Assembly (NCBI RefSeq): GCF_003576245.1
Contig: NZ_QWGA01000003.1
Span: 248,001 to 312,000 of the forward strand
Source: Henriciella algicola
GTDB lineage: Bacteria; Pseudomonadota; Alphaproteobacteria; Caulobacterales; Hyphomonadaceae
Direction of reading: 5' to 3'
DNA length: 64,000 bases
A model generated the notes under the pieces. The model was not told the origin of the DNA. It saw nothing but the letters and a program-made list of their open reading frames with translations, and ran no database searches. The position numbers and the translations under genes were made by a program. Every line of letters starts with the position of its first letter. Position 1 is the first letter of the stretch. This document shows positions 1-8,818 of the stretch, one piece after another.

Positions 1-616
1 GCCCCTCATGGCCGAGATTGCGCGCCTTCGGACCGATCGGCGCAATGGCATCGCCAAGCTGGTGGCAGGTCTTGCACTGGTTCTGGTTCGGGACGCGGTA
101 GTCGATCTCGACCGGCGCGCCAGACGGGTCGGTGTAGGCAAGGTCCAGCCACGCCCCGGCAGGCGCATAGCGCGCCTCCGTCTCAGCCTCGTTCCAGACG
201 TATGGGTAGGCTGCCCAGCCATCTGCCTTGTGGATCAGCAGCCGCGTCTCACGGTAGCGTTCACCCTCAGCAGGCGTGCGCATGTCCGGGGCAAAGGCGA
301 ATGTCTTGATGAGGACTGTGCCCACCGGAAAGTCGAGCACCTCTTCGCCGCCGCGATAGGCCGCTGCCTCGCCCTCAGGCACATAGACGAGGCGATGCTT
401 GCTCGCATGGTCGGAAAAGAGTGGATTGATGAGGTCATAAGGCAAAACGCCCGCCGAAGGCTGGCGCGCGGACGCATCCGCAAACAGCCCATAGTCGGCC
501 AGCGTCTCTGCCGGGCCCGCCGCAAGGATCGTCTCCATATCCGGCCCCGCTGGCTCCTGTTGCTGCCCGCAGGCAGGCAGCAACAGGGCAAGGCAAGCGG
601 CGAGCGCTACTCTCAT
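1..616 (-). CDS. SO2930/HNE_0200-family c-type cytochrome lipoprotein, C-terminus beyond window
   Basis: About 205 N-terminal residues are visible; the gene runs off the left edge. The ATG at 616 overlaps the stop of the upstream beta-helix gene (ATGA), so the two are translationally coupled. The product starts with a lipoprotein signal (LLLPAC, lipidated Cys16). The mature part contains segments such as PYDLINPLFSDHASKHR and a heme-binding CKTCH near residue 181, followed by GPKARNLGH. This fits the SO2930 (HNE_0200) family of diheme cytochromes, whose second heme site would lie off-window. In this family the gene commonly pairs with a parallel beta-helix protein, as here. It is probably an outer- or periplasm-facing membrane-anchored electron carrier; substrate and partner are unknown. 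Confidence 0.85.
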   Translation of the reverse strand, partial: MRVALAACLALLLPACGQQQEPAGPDMETILAAGPAETLADYGLFADASARQPSAGVLPYDLINPLFSDHASKHRLVYVPEGEAAAYRGGEEVLDFPVGTVLIKTFAFAPDMRTPAEGERYRETRLLIHKADGWAAYPYVWNEAETEARYAPAGAWLDLAYTDPSGAPVEIDYRVPNQNQCKTCHQLGDAIAPIGPKARNLGHEG

Positions 617-1884
617 TCGGCGTGAGCGAGGTTCACAGTCGGGATGTTCCCAATGCTTTCGCCGTCCGGGCGATCCATGCTCGGCGAGGCAGCCGACACA
701 TCGATCGGATAAGAGCCGAGGCCAAGGTTCACGAAGCCAACGCTCTCAGGCTCATTGATGAAGATGTTCACATCCGTCTCGTCATTGCCGCCCCAGCTTG
801 TGACACCGTCCCAGATGATCGGTGGCAGATTGCCGCCAATCATCGAAGCCAGCTCACCAAGGTCGCCCTGCGGGTTGTAGCCGCTCTCCCCATAGGTGTT
901 GTTGCGCACTTCGATATTGCGCGGCAGCGGATTGTAGTCCGCATCGCTGAAGGCCTGCGAATAGGCGGTGATCAGGACGTGCGCGGTCTGGTTGTTAGCG
1001 AAATTATTGTCGCGCACCATGACCTTTTCATTGGCCATGACAATGACGCCAGTGCCCGACGGGACGCTCGCCACGATGTTGCCCGGAGGCGCAAAGTTGC
1101 GGGTATTGTTGTCCTGAATCAGATTGTTGCGGATCAGCGTCGTGTTGCCGCCCATGACTGGAAGGTCTGGCAGGTCGAAGACCAGAATGCCGCCAGCATT
1201 GTTGCGAACGACATTGCCGTTCACGAGCGCATTCGTGGAATTCTCGATCTCAATCCCCGCAACATTGAACTCTGCAAGGTTGTCACGAACGATGATATTA
1301 TTGGACTGACCGACATAGATGCCTGCGTCCGAAGCGCCACGTACATGCGCGCCTTCGACGAGCACGTCGGTGCTCTCGACAGGATAGATACCGTAGGCGC
1401 CATTGGACTCGCTTGGCTCCCCCAGCCACTCGACCGTCACGTTTGAATAGGTGATGCGGTCTGCGCCCTTGGACTTGATGCCGTCGCCCTTGCTGTCGCG
1501 AACCGTGAAGTTCGTCAGCGTCACATCGTCAGACGTCACCAGAAGCCCTTCGCCGGACCCCATCTGATTCTTGAAATCGAGAATTGTTTCCGATTGCGAT
1601 GCCCCGCGAAGGGTCACGCCATCCACGTCCAGCGTCAGACCGTCCGTCATCGCGAACGTCCCTGCAGGCAGTGTGATCGTGCTGCCTGGCGACGCCTGGA
1701 TCAGCGCCGTCTGAAGGCGCAGGGCGAAGTCATCTCCGACGTCGATGGTGACGGACGAGGCGCCGGTGGCCCCACCGTTTACCGAAGCCCGACCCCCCGA
1801 ACCATTACCTTCAGAGCCGTCCCCCGCGCCGCCGCACGCAGCCAGAACACTCACACTCGCTGCGGCGAACAATAGTTTGCGCAT
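613..1884 (-). CDS. Parallel beta-helix repeat lipoprotein
   Basis: The 423-residue product has a lipoprotein signal peptide (SVLAAC, Cys17) and then a Gly/Ser-rich linker. The body (about residues 45-330) is full of Asn-rich strands such as NNIIVRDNLAEFN and NALVNGNVVRNNAGG, the pattern of right-handed parallel beta-helix (PbH1) repeats. Proteins of this type with a downstream SO2930-type cytochrome form a recurring gene pair in gamma- and alphaproteobacteria. It is likely surface or periplasmic; a polysaccharide-binding or lyase-like role is only a fold-based guess. It is first of the pair, with the cytochrome start overlapping its stop codon. Confidence 0.85.
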   Translation of the reverse strand: MRKLLFAAASVSVLAACGGAGDGSEGNGSGGRASVNGGATGASSVTIDVGDDFALRLQTALIQASPGSTITLPAGTFAMTDGLTLDVDGVTLRGASQSETILDFKNQMGSGEGLLVTSDDVTLTNFTVRDSKGDGIKSKGADRITYSNVTVEWLGEPSESNGAYGIYPVESTDVLVEGAHVRGASDAGIYVGQSNNIIVRDNLAEFNVAGIEIENSTNALVNGNVVRNNAGGILVFDLPDLPVMGGNTTLIRNNLIQDNNTRNFAPPGNIVASVPSGTGVIVMANEKVMVRDNNFANNQTAHVLITAYSQAFSDADYNPLPRNIEVRNNTYGESGYNPQGDLGELASMIGGNLPPIIWDGVTSWGGNDETDVNIFINEPESVGFVNLGLGSYPIDVSAASPSMDRPDGESIGNIPTVNLAHAE

Positions 1885-1953
1885 AACTCATTCCTTCAAC
1901 TGATAAATCGGTCTCCACTTTCGCCATTTCCGCCTGCTTCGGCAACCCGGCGT

Positions 1954-1984
1954 AAAAAAAGGGCGCCGGATTTCTCCAGCGCCC
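1954..1984 (-). terminator. Rho-independent terminator of ahcY
   Basis: On the minus strand a GC-rich stem (GGGCGCTGGA paired with TCCGGCGCCC, one mismatch) is followed directly by seven T residues. It lies 30 nt past the ahcY stop codon. Confidence 0.8.
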
Positions 1985-2013
1985 TCTTGGACTGTGCGGA
2001 AAACAGCGTCCGC

Positions 2014-3408
2014 CTAGTAGCGGTAATGGTCCGGCTTGAACGGGCCTTCCGTGGTCACGCCGATATAGTCGGCCTGCTCGGTGGACAGTTCGGTGAGGCC
2101 GAGGCCCAGCTTGGCGAGGTGCAGGCGAGCCACCTTCTCGTCCAGGTGCTTGGGCAGTGTGTAGACCTCGTTCTTGTACTCGCCATCATTCTTGTGAAGG
2201 GCGATCTGGGCCAGCGTCTGGTTGGTGAAGGATGCCGACATCACGAAGGATGGGTGGCCCGTCGCATTGCCGAGGTTCACAAGGCGGCCTTCCGACAGAA
2301 GAATGATGCGCTTGCCATCCGGGAAGGTGATCATGTCGACTTGTGGCTTGATGTTGTCCCACTTGAAATTGCGCAGGCCTTCGACCTGGATCTCATTGTC
2401 GAAGTGACCGATGTTACAGACGATCGCCATGTCCTTCATGGCGCGCATGTGGTCGACCGTGATGATGTCCTTGTTACCGGTTGCAGTCACAAAGATGTCA
2501 GCCTCGCCAACATAGTCCTCAAGCGTCTGGACATCGAAGCCGTCCATGGCCGCCTGCAGGGCGCAGATCGGATCGACTTCAGACACCGTGACGCGTGCGC
2601 CAGAGCCTGCGAGCGAAGCGGCAGAGCCTTTGCCCACATCGCCATAGCCAGCCACGAATGCCTTCTTGCCAGCCATCATGACATCGGTGCCGCGGCGGAT
2701 CGCGTCAACGAGCGATTCCTTACAGCCATACTTGTTGTCGAACTTCGACTTGGTGACCGAGTCGTTGACGTTGATTGCCGGGAAAGGCAGCTCGCCGCGC
2801 TTGGCGAGCTGGTAAAGACGGTTCACGCCGGTCGTGGTCTCTTCGGACACGCCGCGGATTTCCTTCTTCACCTTGGCAAACCAGCCCGGGGTCTCAGCGA
2901 TACGCTTCTTGATCTGCTTGAAGAGGTAGATCTCTTCTTCCGACTTCGGCTTGTCGAGGATGGACGGGTCCTTCTCGGCCTTCTCGCCGAGGATGATGTA
3001 CATGGTCGCGTCGCCGCCATCATCGAGGATGAGGTTGATCAGCTCGCCATTCGGCCATTCGAAGATCTTGTCACAGAAGTCCCAGTACTCTTCCAGCGTC
3101 TCACCCTTGTGGGCGAAGACCGGCGTGCCAGCATCCGCGATCGCGGCTGCAGCGTGGTCCTGCGTCGAATAGATGTTGCAGCTTGCCCAGCGCACTTCTG
3201 CGCCGAGGGCTTCCAGCGTCTGGATCAGCACGGCGGTCTGGATGGTCATGTGCAGCGAACCAGCGATGCGTGCGCCTTTCAGCGGCTGCTCTGCACCATA
3301 CTCTTCGCGCGCAGCCATCAGGCCCGGCATCTCGGTTTCAGCGATCGCGATTTCCTTGCGGCCAAATCCGGCCAGGGAGATATCCGCGACGGCGTAATCA
3401 TTAGCCAT
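2014..3408 (-). CDS. ahcY: Adenosylhomocysteinase (S-adenosyl-L-homocysteine hydrolase)
   Basis: The 464-residue protein has the hallmarks of SAH hydrolase: N-terminal substrate domain with [33 protein letters not shown] and STQDHAAAA, the NAD-binding loop [18 protein letters not shown], and the family C-terminus KPDHYRY. It hydrolyses S-adenosylhomocysteine to adenosine and homocysteine in the cytoplasm, relieving product inhibition of methyltransferases. It is monocistronic, with its own terminator downstream and a divergent EF-hand gene upstream. I looked for a SAM or SAH riboswitch in the short leader and did not recognise one. Confidence 0.98.
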   Translation of the reverse strand: MANDYAVADISLAGFGRKEIAIAETEMPGLMAAREEYGAEQPLKGARIAGSLHMTIQTAVLIQTLEALGAEVRWASCNIYSTQDHAAAAIADAGTPVFAHKGETLEEYWDFCDKIFEWPNGELINLILDDGGDATMYIILGEKAEKDPSILDKPKSEEEIYLFKQIKKRIAETPGWFAKVKKEIRGVSEETTTGVNRLYQLAKRGELPFPAINVNDSVTKSKFDNKYGCKESLVDAIRRGTDVMMAGKKAFVAGYGDVGKGSAASLAGSGARVTVSEVDPICALQAAMDGFDVQTLEDYVGEADIFVTATGNKDIITVDHMRAMKDMAIVCNIGHFDNEIQVEGLRNFKWDNIKPQVDMITFPDGKRIILLSEGRLVNLGNATGHPSFVMSASFTNQTLAQIALHKNDGEYKNEVYTLPKHLDEKVARLHLAKLGLGLTELSTEQADYIGVTTEGPFKPDHYRY

Positions 3409-3559
3409 ATCAATGATCCTTTATATGATTTATTTTGCCCCTTAACCCAGCGCCCTGCCGGGATCAAGCAGGCGAGCCGCACTTATGACGCATTCTGGTT
3501 GTGGTAATTCTGCAACGCCGACGCTAGATTGGATGTCGGGCTGGTAGATTGGAGACTTC

Positions 3560-4165
3560 ATGCCCCGTTTTCTGAGCCTTGGCCTCATCGCTTTTGCCTG
3601 CGCCCTGCCTTCGCTCGGCGAGGAGCTTCTGGTGGTCGAAGCCATCAGCGCCGAAGAGGTCACCACAGAGGATGAAGACGCGATTGTCCGCCTGCCCGCT
3701 GATGGCGAAGTGCGCTCTCCGCGCGACCGTGAGCGCCTGAAGGCCGACAAGCTGAAGCCCGGCGGCGGTCTTCTGGCCTCTTTCGACACCGATGAAGACG
3801 GCATTGTCAGCCGCGAAGACCTTGCGGCAGGCATTGAAGCGGCCTTCGCAAACGCTGATGCGAATGGCGACGGCGAACTGACCGCGCTCGAACAGCAAGC
3901 CTGGGCGCGCAGCCTGCCCACGCGCGACAACTCACTTGCCAACCCGGTCCGCTTCGACCCCAATCTCGACCGCCGGGTCAGCTTCGAGGAATTCTCCGCT
4001 GTCATCACAGATCTATGGACCGATTACCGCGCCGATGGTGACGACGTCCTCAGGATCTCAGACCTCAAGGCACCAGAGGAAAAAAAGAACCGCTTTCCAA
4101 ACCTCCTTGACGGCGAGCTTTCCACTCGGGCCGGGTCAACCATTCCACAGCTCAAGGCCCAATAA
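3560..4165 (+). CDS. EF-hand calcium-binding protein, exported
   Basis: The 201-residue protein begins with a hydrophobic signal-like segment (MPRFLSLGLIAFACALPSLG). It contains EF-hand loops at residues 76-87 (DTDEDGIVSREDL), 100-111 (DANGDGELTALE) and a weaker one at 133-144 (DPNLDRRVSFEE), where Arg replaces the usual Gly. Two loops look competent for calcium binding. It is divergently transcribed from ahcY and just upstream of polA, with no sign of a functional link to either. It is probably a periplasmic calcium-responsive protein of unknown partner. Confidence 0.8.
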   Translation: MPRFLSLGLIAFACALPSLGEELLVVEAISAEEVTTEDEDAIVRLPADGEVRSPRDRERLKADKLKPGGGLLASFDTDEDGIVSREDLAAGIEAAFANADANGDGELTALEQQAWARSLPTRDNSLANPVRFDPNLDRRVSFEEFSAVITDLWTDYRADGDDVLRISDLKAPEEKKNRFPNLLDGELSTRAGSTIPQLKAQ

Positions 4166-4232
4166 CTGCTCGGCGGCGTGACCTTGGCGTCAGGCGGGGC
4201 TAAATGAGCCCAGAGCCTGAAAGGAATCGCCC

Positions 4233-7025
4233 ATGCCCACCGCGCCGATCAATGAAGACAGCCATCTCTACCTGATCGATGCGAGCGCCTATATCTTCCG
4301 CGCTTTCCATGCCCTGCCGCCGCTGAGCCGCGCCTCTGACGGCCTGCCGGTCGGCGCGGTCGCCGGTTTCTGCAACATGCTCTGGAAGCTTCTGGAAGAG
4401 CTGAAAGGCGATGATCGCCCGACCCATTTTGCCTGTATCTTCGACAAGGGCAGCTACACGTTCCGCAATGACCTCTATCCCGATTACAAGGCCAACCGGG
4501 ATGAGCCGCCAGAGGACCTCCGCCCGCAATTCCCGCTCGTGCGCGAAGCCTCCATCGCCTTTGCCTGCCATGCGCTGGAGCTTGAAGGCTATGAGGCCGA
4601 CGACCTGATCGCGACCTATGCCCGCCAGGCCGAAGCCAAGGGCGCGCGCGTCACCATCGTCTCGTCCGATAAAGACCTGATGCAGCTGGTGACCGACAAG
4701 ATCACCATGCTCGACACGATGAAGAACAAGACGCTCGGGCGCGATGAGGTCTTCGAGAAGTTCGGCGTCGGCCCGGAAAAGGTCGTCGATGTCCAGTCGC
4801 TCGCAGGCGACAGCACAGACAACGTCCCCGGCGCGCCCGGCATCGGCGTGAAGACCGCCGCCCAGCTGCTCGATGAGTACGGCACCGTCGAAGAGCTTCT
4901 CGCCCGCGCCGAAGAGATCAAGCAACCCAAACGCCGCCAGACCCTGATCGACCATGCCGATCAGGTCCGCATCTCGAAAAAGCTCGTCCAGCTCGATGAG
5001 AATGTGCCCGTTGAAGTCCCGGTCGAGGACCTCGCCGTCTGCGATCCGGACCCCAAAACGCTCATCGACTTCCTCGAGAAGATGGAGTTCCGCACCATCA
5101 CCCGCCGCGTGCGCGAGACGTTCGAGGCTGACGGCGTCATCGAGGAAACCACCGCAGGCGATATCGGCTTCGACCGCGAGGCCTATACCTGCATCCGCGA
5201 CTTCAAGACCCTCGAGGACTGGATCGCCCGCGCCTATGAAGCAGGCGTTATCGGCGTCGATTGCGAGACCAACAGCCTCGACTGCCAGACCTGCGACCTT
5301 GTCGGCGTTTCCATCGCCATCGCGCCGAATGAAGCCGCCTACATCCCGCTTGGCCATATCGACCCGGACCATTCGGGCGGCGATGACATGTTCGATGCCG
5401 CTCCGCCGCGTCAGGTCCGCAAGGAAGACGCGCTCGCTGCGCTGAAACCGCTGCTCGAAGACCCGGCCGTTCTCAAGGTGGGCCAGAACTTCAAATACGA
5501 CCTCACCGTGTTCCACCGCAACGGGATTGAGGTTGCGCCCGTCGACGACACGATGCTGATCTCATTCGCGCTGCATGCCGGCATGCACGGCCACGGCATG
5601 GATGAGCTCTCGGAACGCTATTTCAGCCACACGCCCATCCCCTTCAAGGAAGTGTGCGGCTCGGGCCAGAAGCAGATCACCTTTGACCGCGTCCCTCTCG
5701 ACAAGGCCACTGAATACGCCGCCGAGGACGCGGACGTCACCCTCCGTCTTTGGACCTACCTCAAGCCCTATCTCCACAAGGAGAAGGTCACGACTGTCTA
5801 CGAAACGCTGGACCGCCCGCTCATCCCTGTCCTCGCCGACATGGAGCGCCACGGCATCAAGGTGGACCGCGACTTCCTCTCGCGCCTCTCGGCAGACTTC
5901 CAGCAGCGCATGGCTGGCTATGAAGACGCCGCCTACAAGGCTGCGGGCACCGAATTCAACATGGGCTCGCCCAAACAGCTCGGCGACATCCTCTTCGGAG
6001 AGATGGGCCTGCCCGGCGGCAAGAAGACCAAATCCGGCGCATGGTCGACGGATGCAAGCCAGCTTGAAACCCTCGCCGCCGAAGGCCACGAACTGCCCCA
6101 GATCATCCTCGACTGGCGCACCCTCTCAAAGCTGCGCTCGACCTATACAGAGGCCCTTCAGGACGCGATCAATCCGAACACCAAGCGCGTCCACACCTCC
6201 TACTCCATGGCGGGCGCGCAGACGGGCCGACTTTCCTCGACAGACCCGAACCTTCAGAACATTCCGATCCGCACCGAAGAAGGCCGCAAGATCCGCGAAG
6301 CCTTCATCGCCGAAGACGGCAATGTCATCATCAGCGCCGACTACAGCCAGATCGAGCTTCGCTTGCTGGCCCACATCGCCAATATCGACGCGCTGAAGAC
6401 CGCCTTCAATGAAGGCCTCGACATTCACGCCATGACGGCCAGCGAGATGTTCGACACACCCATCGAGGGGATGGACCCGATGGTGCGCCGCCGCGCCAAG
6501 GCGATCAATTTCGGCATCATCTACGGCATATCCGCCTTTGGCCTTGCCAACCAGCTTGGCATCGATCGCGGCGAGGCATCGGACTATATCAAGGCCTACT
6601 TCCAGAAATTCCCCGGCATCCGCAAATACATGGATGAGACCAAGGAATTCGCGAAGGACAATCTCTACGTCCAGACCGCCTTCGGCCGGAAGCTTCACCT
6701 GAAAGACATGAACTCCAAGAACGGCGCCATGCGCGCCTTCTCAGAGCGCCAGGCCATCAACGCCCCCATCCAGGGCTCGGCTGCCGACATCATCAAACGC
6801 GCCATGATCGAAATGCCGGGCGCGCTGGCGGCCAAGAAGCTCGACGCAAAGATGCTGCTACAGGTCCACGACGAACTCGTCTTCGAATGCCCCGAGGATC
6901 AAGCCGAAGACACCATCGCCGTCATCCGCCGCGTCATGCAGAAAGCGCCGCTTCCGGCACTGGACCTATCGGTCCCACTGGACGTTGATGCGAACGCCGC
7001 GAAGACTTGGGCTGAGGCGCACTAA
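4233..7025 (+). CDS. polA: DNA polymerase I
   Basis: The 930-residue product has the full three-domain family A architecture. The 5'-3' exonuclease/flap domain (about 1-290) includes the helix-hairpin-helix segment GAPGIGVKTAAQLL. The 3'-5' exonuclease domain (about 310-520) keeps its metal ligands (VDCETNSLD, NFKYDLTVF, YAAEDADVTLRLW), so proofreading should be active. The polymerase domain has motif A (DYSQIELRLLAHI), motif B (RRRAKAINFGIIYG) and motif C (LLQVHDELVFE). It acts in Okazaki fragment processing and excision repair. The ATG is preceded by GAAAGGAA. Confidence 0.98.
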   Translation: MPTAPINEDSHLYLIDASAYIFRAFHALPPLSRASDGLPVGAVAGFCNMLWKLLEELKGDDRPTHFACIFDKGSYTFRNDLYPDYKANRDEPPEDLRPQFPLVREASIAFACHALELEGYEADDLIATYARQAEAKGARVTIVSSDKDLMQLVTDKITMLDTMKNKTLGRDEVFEKFGVGPEKVVDVQSLAGDSTDNVPGAPGIGVKTAAQLLDEYGTVEELLARAEEIKQPKRRQTLIDHADQVRISKKLVQLDENVPVEVPVEDLAVCDPDPKTLIDFLEKMEFRTITRRVRETFEADGVIEETTAGDIGFDREAYTCIRDFKTLEDWIARAYEAGVIGVDCETNSLDCQTCDLVGVSIAIAPNEAAYIPLGHIDPDHSGGDDMFDAAPPRQVRKEDALAALKPLLEDPAVLKVGQNFKYDLTVFHRNGIEVAPVDDTMLISFALHAGMHGHGMDELSERYFSHTPIPFKEVCGSGQKQITFDRVPLDKATEYAAEDADVTLRLWTYLKPYLHKEKVTTVYETLDRPLIPVLADMERHGIKVDRDFLSRLSADFQQRMAGYEDAAYKAAGTEFNMGSPKQLGDILFGEMGLPGGKKTKSGAWSTDASQLETLAAEGHELPQIILDWRTLSKLRSTYTEALQDAINPNTKRVHTSYSMAGAQTGRLSSTDPNLQNIPIRTEEGRKIREAFIAEDGNVIISADYSQIELRLLAHIANIDALKTAFNEGLDIHAMTASEMFDTPIEGMDPMVRRRAKAINFGIIYGISAFGLANQLGIDRGEASDYIKAYFQKFPGIRKYMDETKEFAKDNLYVQTAFGRKLHLKDMNSKNGAMRAFSERQAINAPIQGSAADIIKRAMIEMPGALAAKKLDAKMLLQVHDELVFECPEDQAEDTIAVIRRVMQKAPLPALDLSVPLDVDANAAKTWAEAH

Positions 7026-7040
7026 ACCCGCCTCCGATCA

Positions 7041-7460
7041 CCCCCGCGAAGGCGGGGGCCTCAGCCAGATCAAGCGCAGCGCCTGATGCATGAGATCCCC
7101 GCCTACGCGGGGATGAGCGGTTTCATATTTGAGGCGGCGCGCAATTCAGCCTGCTCCCCTCCCGAAGACCCCTGTGAAAACAGGGGTCCATGGTGGGAAA
7201 GTTCGACTTAGTGCTTGGCTGGAAACGACCACTATGGATACCTGCCTGCGCAGGTATCGTCGGGAGCGAGCTGAACAATAGCTACCGCCCCATCAGGCGT
7301 CACCCTCGATGGCGAAGCCATCTGAGGGTCCAGCTCCCGCCCACTCAACTCTGCGCAAACCGCAGTCGCAGAAGATGGACGCTCAGACCGCGGGCGCGGT
7401 CGAGCGTGACGCGAGATTTCAATGTCGCACTAAACCTTCCCCTCTCCCGCGGGAGAGGGG
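7041..7460. repeat. Cluster of six intergenic hairpin/REP-like palindromes
   Basis: The 600-nt gap between polA and the cytochrome gene has no convincing gene but is packed with perfect or near-perfect stem-loops: 7041-7058 (CCCCCGC/GCGGGGG), 7095-7114 (ATCCCCGC/GCGGGGAT), 7167-7188 (GACCCCTGT/ACAGGGGTC), 7237-7258 (GATACCTGC/GCAGGTATC), 7303-7328 (CCCTCGATGGC arms, one bulge) and 7439-7460 (CCCCTCTCCCG and its complement). The sequences differ from each other, so this is not one element repeated. Such hairpins are typical dispersed intergenic repeats; some may terminate polA transcription. Confidence 0.7.
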
Positions 7461-7626
7461 CCAGGGGTGAGGGGGCCTGACCGTTCGATCGCACTGGCCT
7501 TCTCAGTGACGCTCAAACGTCGGATCTAACTTGAACAACCGAAATCACGGCACTCCGGCGCTCGACCTTCAAAAGGCGCGCCCCTTCGTCCCCGGCCCTT
7601 CTACCCAAGAAGAAGGAAGAAAGCCC

Positions 7627-8058
7627 TCACCTCTCTTCCGGCACCTGCACGGTCTCAATATACGCCAGCAGCGCATCGATCTGTTCTGGCTCGAACTGCC
7701 ATTGCGGCATTTCCGGGTGGGCGACCATGATGCCTTCGGCAAAAGGTTCAGCCAGCGCCTCTACCGGATAGTGCCAGGAGATTTCCCTGAAGGGCATAGC
7801 CTGGGCGTGTTGGCTTTCCCCGGTGAGGCCAATCGCGTGACAGCCTGCGCAGAGCGTCTCAGCTATCGCCTGCCCCTGACCGACCATTTCATTTGCCGGC
7901 ATGGCCTCTACCTCGCCAGCCGGTTCATCGACGGGAAGGCTCGCCGTCTCGCTGGCCGGGGCTGAGGCGGGCGCGCCCATCTCCTCGGACGTACCGCACG
8001 CGGCGAGAGGCAACAGCCCCACCGCCAGAATTGCCATCATCCGCCAGCTCGTCTTCAT
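7627..8058 (-). CDS. Lipoprotein c-type cytochrome (single heme)
   Basis: The 143-residue product has a lipoprotein signal (LLPLAAC, Cys21), an Ala/Pro/Glu-rich linker, and a small cytochrome c domain with the heme motif CAGCH (residues 70-74). The likely axial Met is Met118 in HPEMPQW. The domain ends with LAYIETVQV, typical of class I cytochromes. It is probably an electron carrier tethered to the periplasmic face of the membrane. No oxidase or dehydrogenase gene is adjacent, so its partner cannot be inferred. Confidence 0.85.
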   Translation of the reverse strand: MKTSWRMMAILAVGLLPLAACGTSEEMGAPASAPASETASLPVDEPAGEVEAMPANEMVGQGQAIAETLCAGCHAIGLTGESQHAQAMPFREISWHYPVEALAEPFAEGIMVAHPEMPQWQFEPEQIDALLAYIETVQVPEER

Positions 8059-8197
8059 GCCTCATCCCTTCCCTTCTTACCTTGCGCCATCCTGATCCGC
8101 GCTGGCCGCCCTGTCCATCCGGGATCACCCCGACTTGACGCGCGCGCCTTTAGCGCGAAAAACAGCTCGACCAGAAATCGGCGGCCGGGGGGACAAG

Positions 8198-8815
8198 GTG
8201 CTGGAAGACTACTGGATCAATCTGACGGATGCGCAGGCATCCCTGATCTCGACAGCCGTTTTGATCGTTGCAGGCGGCCTTGGCGTCCTGCTGGGTGCGG
8301 CGCTTTTTGGCGGGCGGGTGAAGAACCTCAAATCCGCGCTCGAAGCCTCCAATGAGGTCATCCAGAAGCATCAGGATGAGGCGAAGGCGCAGCTGAAGGT
8401 GATGGAAGAGCAGATGAGCGCGACGCTTGGCGCCGTCAGCCAGCTACGCTCCAGCGTGTTCGACCTTCGCACCGATGTTGAGGAGAAGGTGACCGATGAG
8501 GCTGGCAAGATGCGTCAGGCCTTCAAGAACCACTGGTACGCCATTCGCGATGAACTGCAGCGCCGCGCCTCAGACCCGAATATTCATGGCCGCACGCGCA
8601 CCCGCTATGCTGGCTTCTCCAACAATGAAATCGCTGCCCTTATTGAGGTATTGCAAAAGGACGGCGTGCTCCAGAGCAGCCAGGCCAACACTTTCAACGA
8701 TGCTCACAATCTCTGGACCTGGCACCGCAATGGTCGCCCGCCGATGACGCAAGGCGACGTCCAGAAGATGCGCGAACTCGCCATCGATCTCGTTCCGAAC
8801 TACCGCTCGGAATAG
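8198..8815 (+). CDS. Membrane-anchored coiled-coil hypothetical protein
   Basis: The frame is open from 8135, but the best start is the GTG at 8198, preceded by the purine-rich GGGGGGACAAG; this gives 205 residues. There is one N-terminal transmembrane helix (about 13-35, LISTAVLIVAGGLGVLLGAA). A predicted coiled coil (about 40-110, rich in heptad-like Leu/Val and charged residues) follows, then a globular tail with Trp-rich LWTWHRNGRPPMTQGDV. I do not recognise the family. Domain order suggests a cytoplasmic sensor or scaffold anchored in the inner membrane. Confidence 0.65.
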   Translation: MLEDYWINLTDAQASLISTAVLIVAGGLGVLLGAALFGGRVKNLKSALEASNEVIQKHQDEAKAQLKVMEEQMSATLGAVSQLRSSVFDLRTDVEEKVTDEAGKMRQAFKNHWYAIRDELQRRASDPNIHGRTRTRYAGFSNNEIAALIEVLQKDGVLQSSQANTFNDAHNLWTWHRNGRPPMTQGDVQKMRELAIDLVPNYRSE

Positions 8816-8818
8816 ACC

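Noticed and set aside
1987-3507. Long open plus-strand frame opposite ahcY
   Set aside because: Antisense shadow of a strongly conserved gene in GC-rich DNA; the frame has no domain and no ribosome-binding site.
3409-3559. SAM/SAH riboswitch in the ahcY leader
   Set aside because: Looked for conserved cores and pseudoknot arms on the minus strand; none convincingly present.
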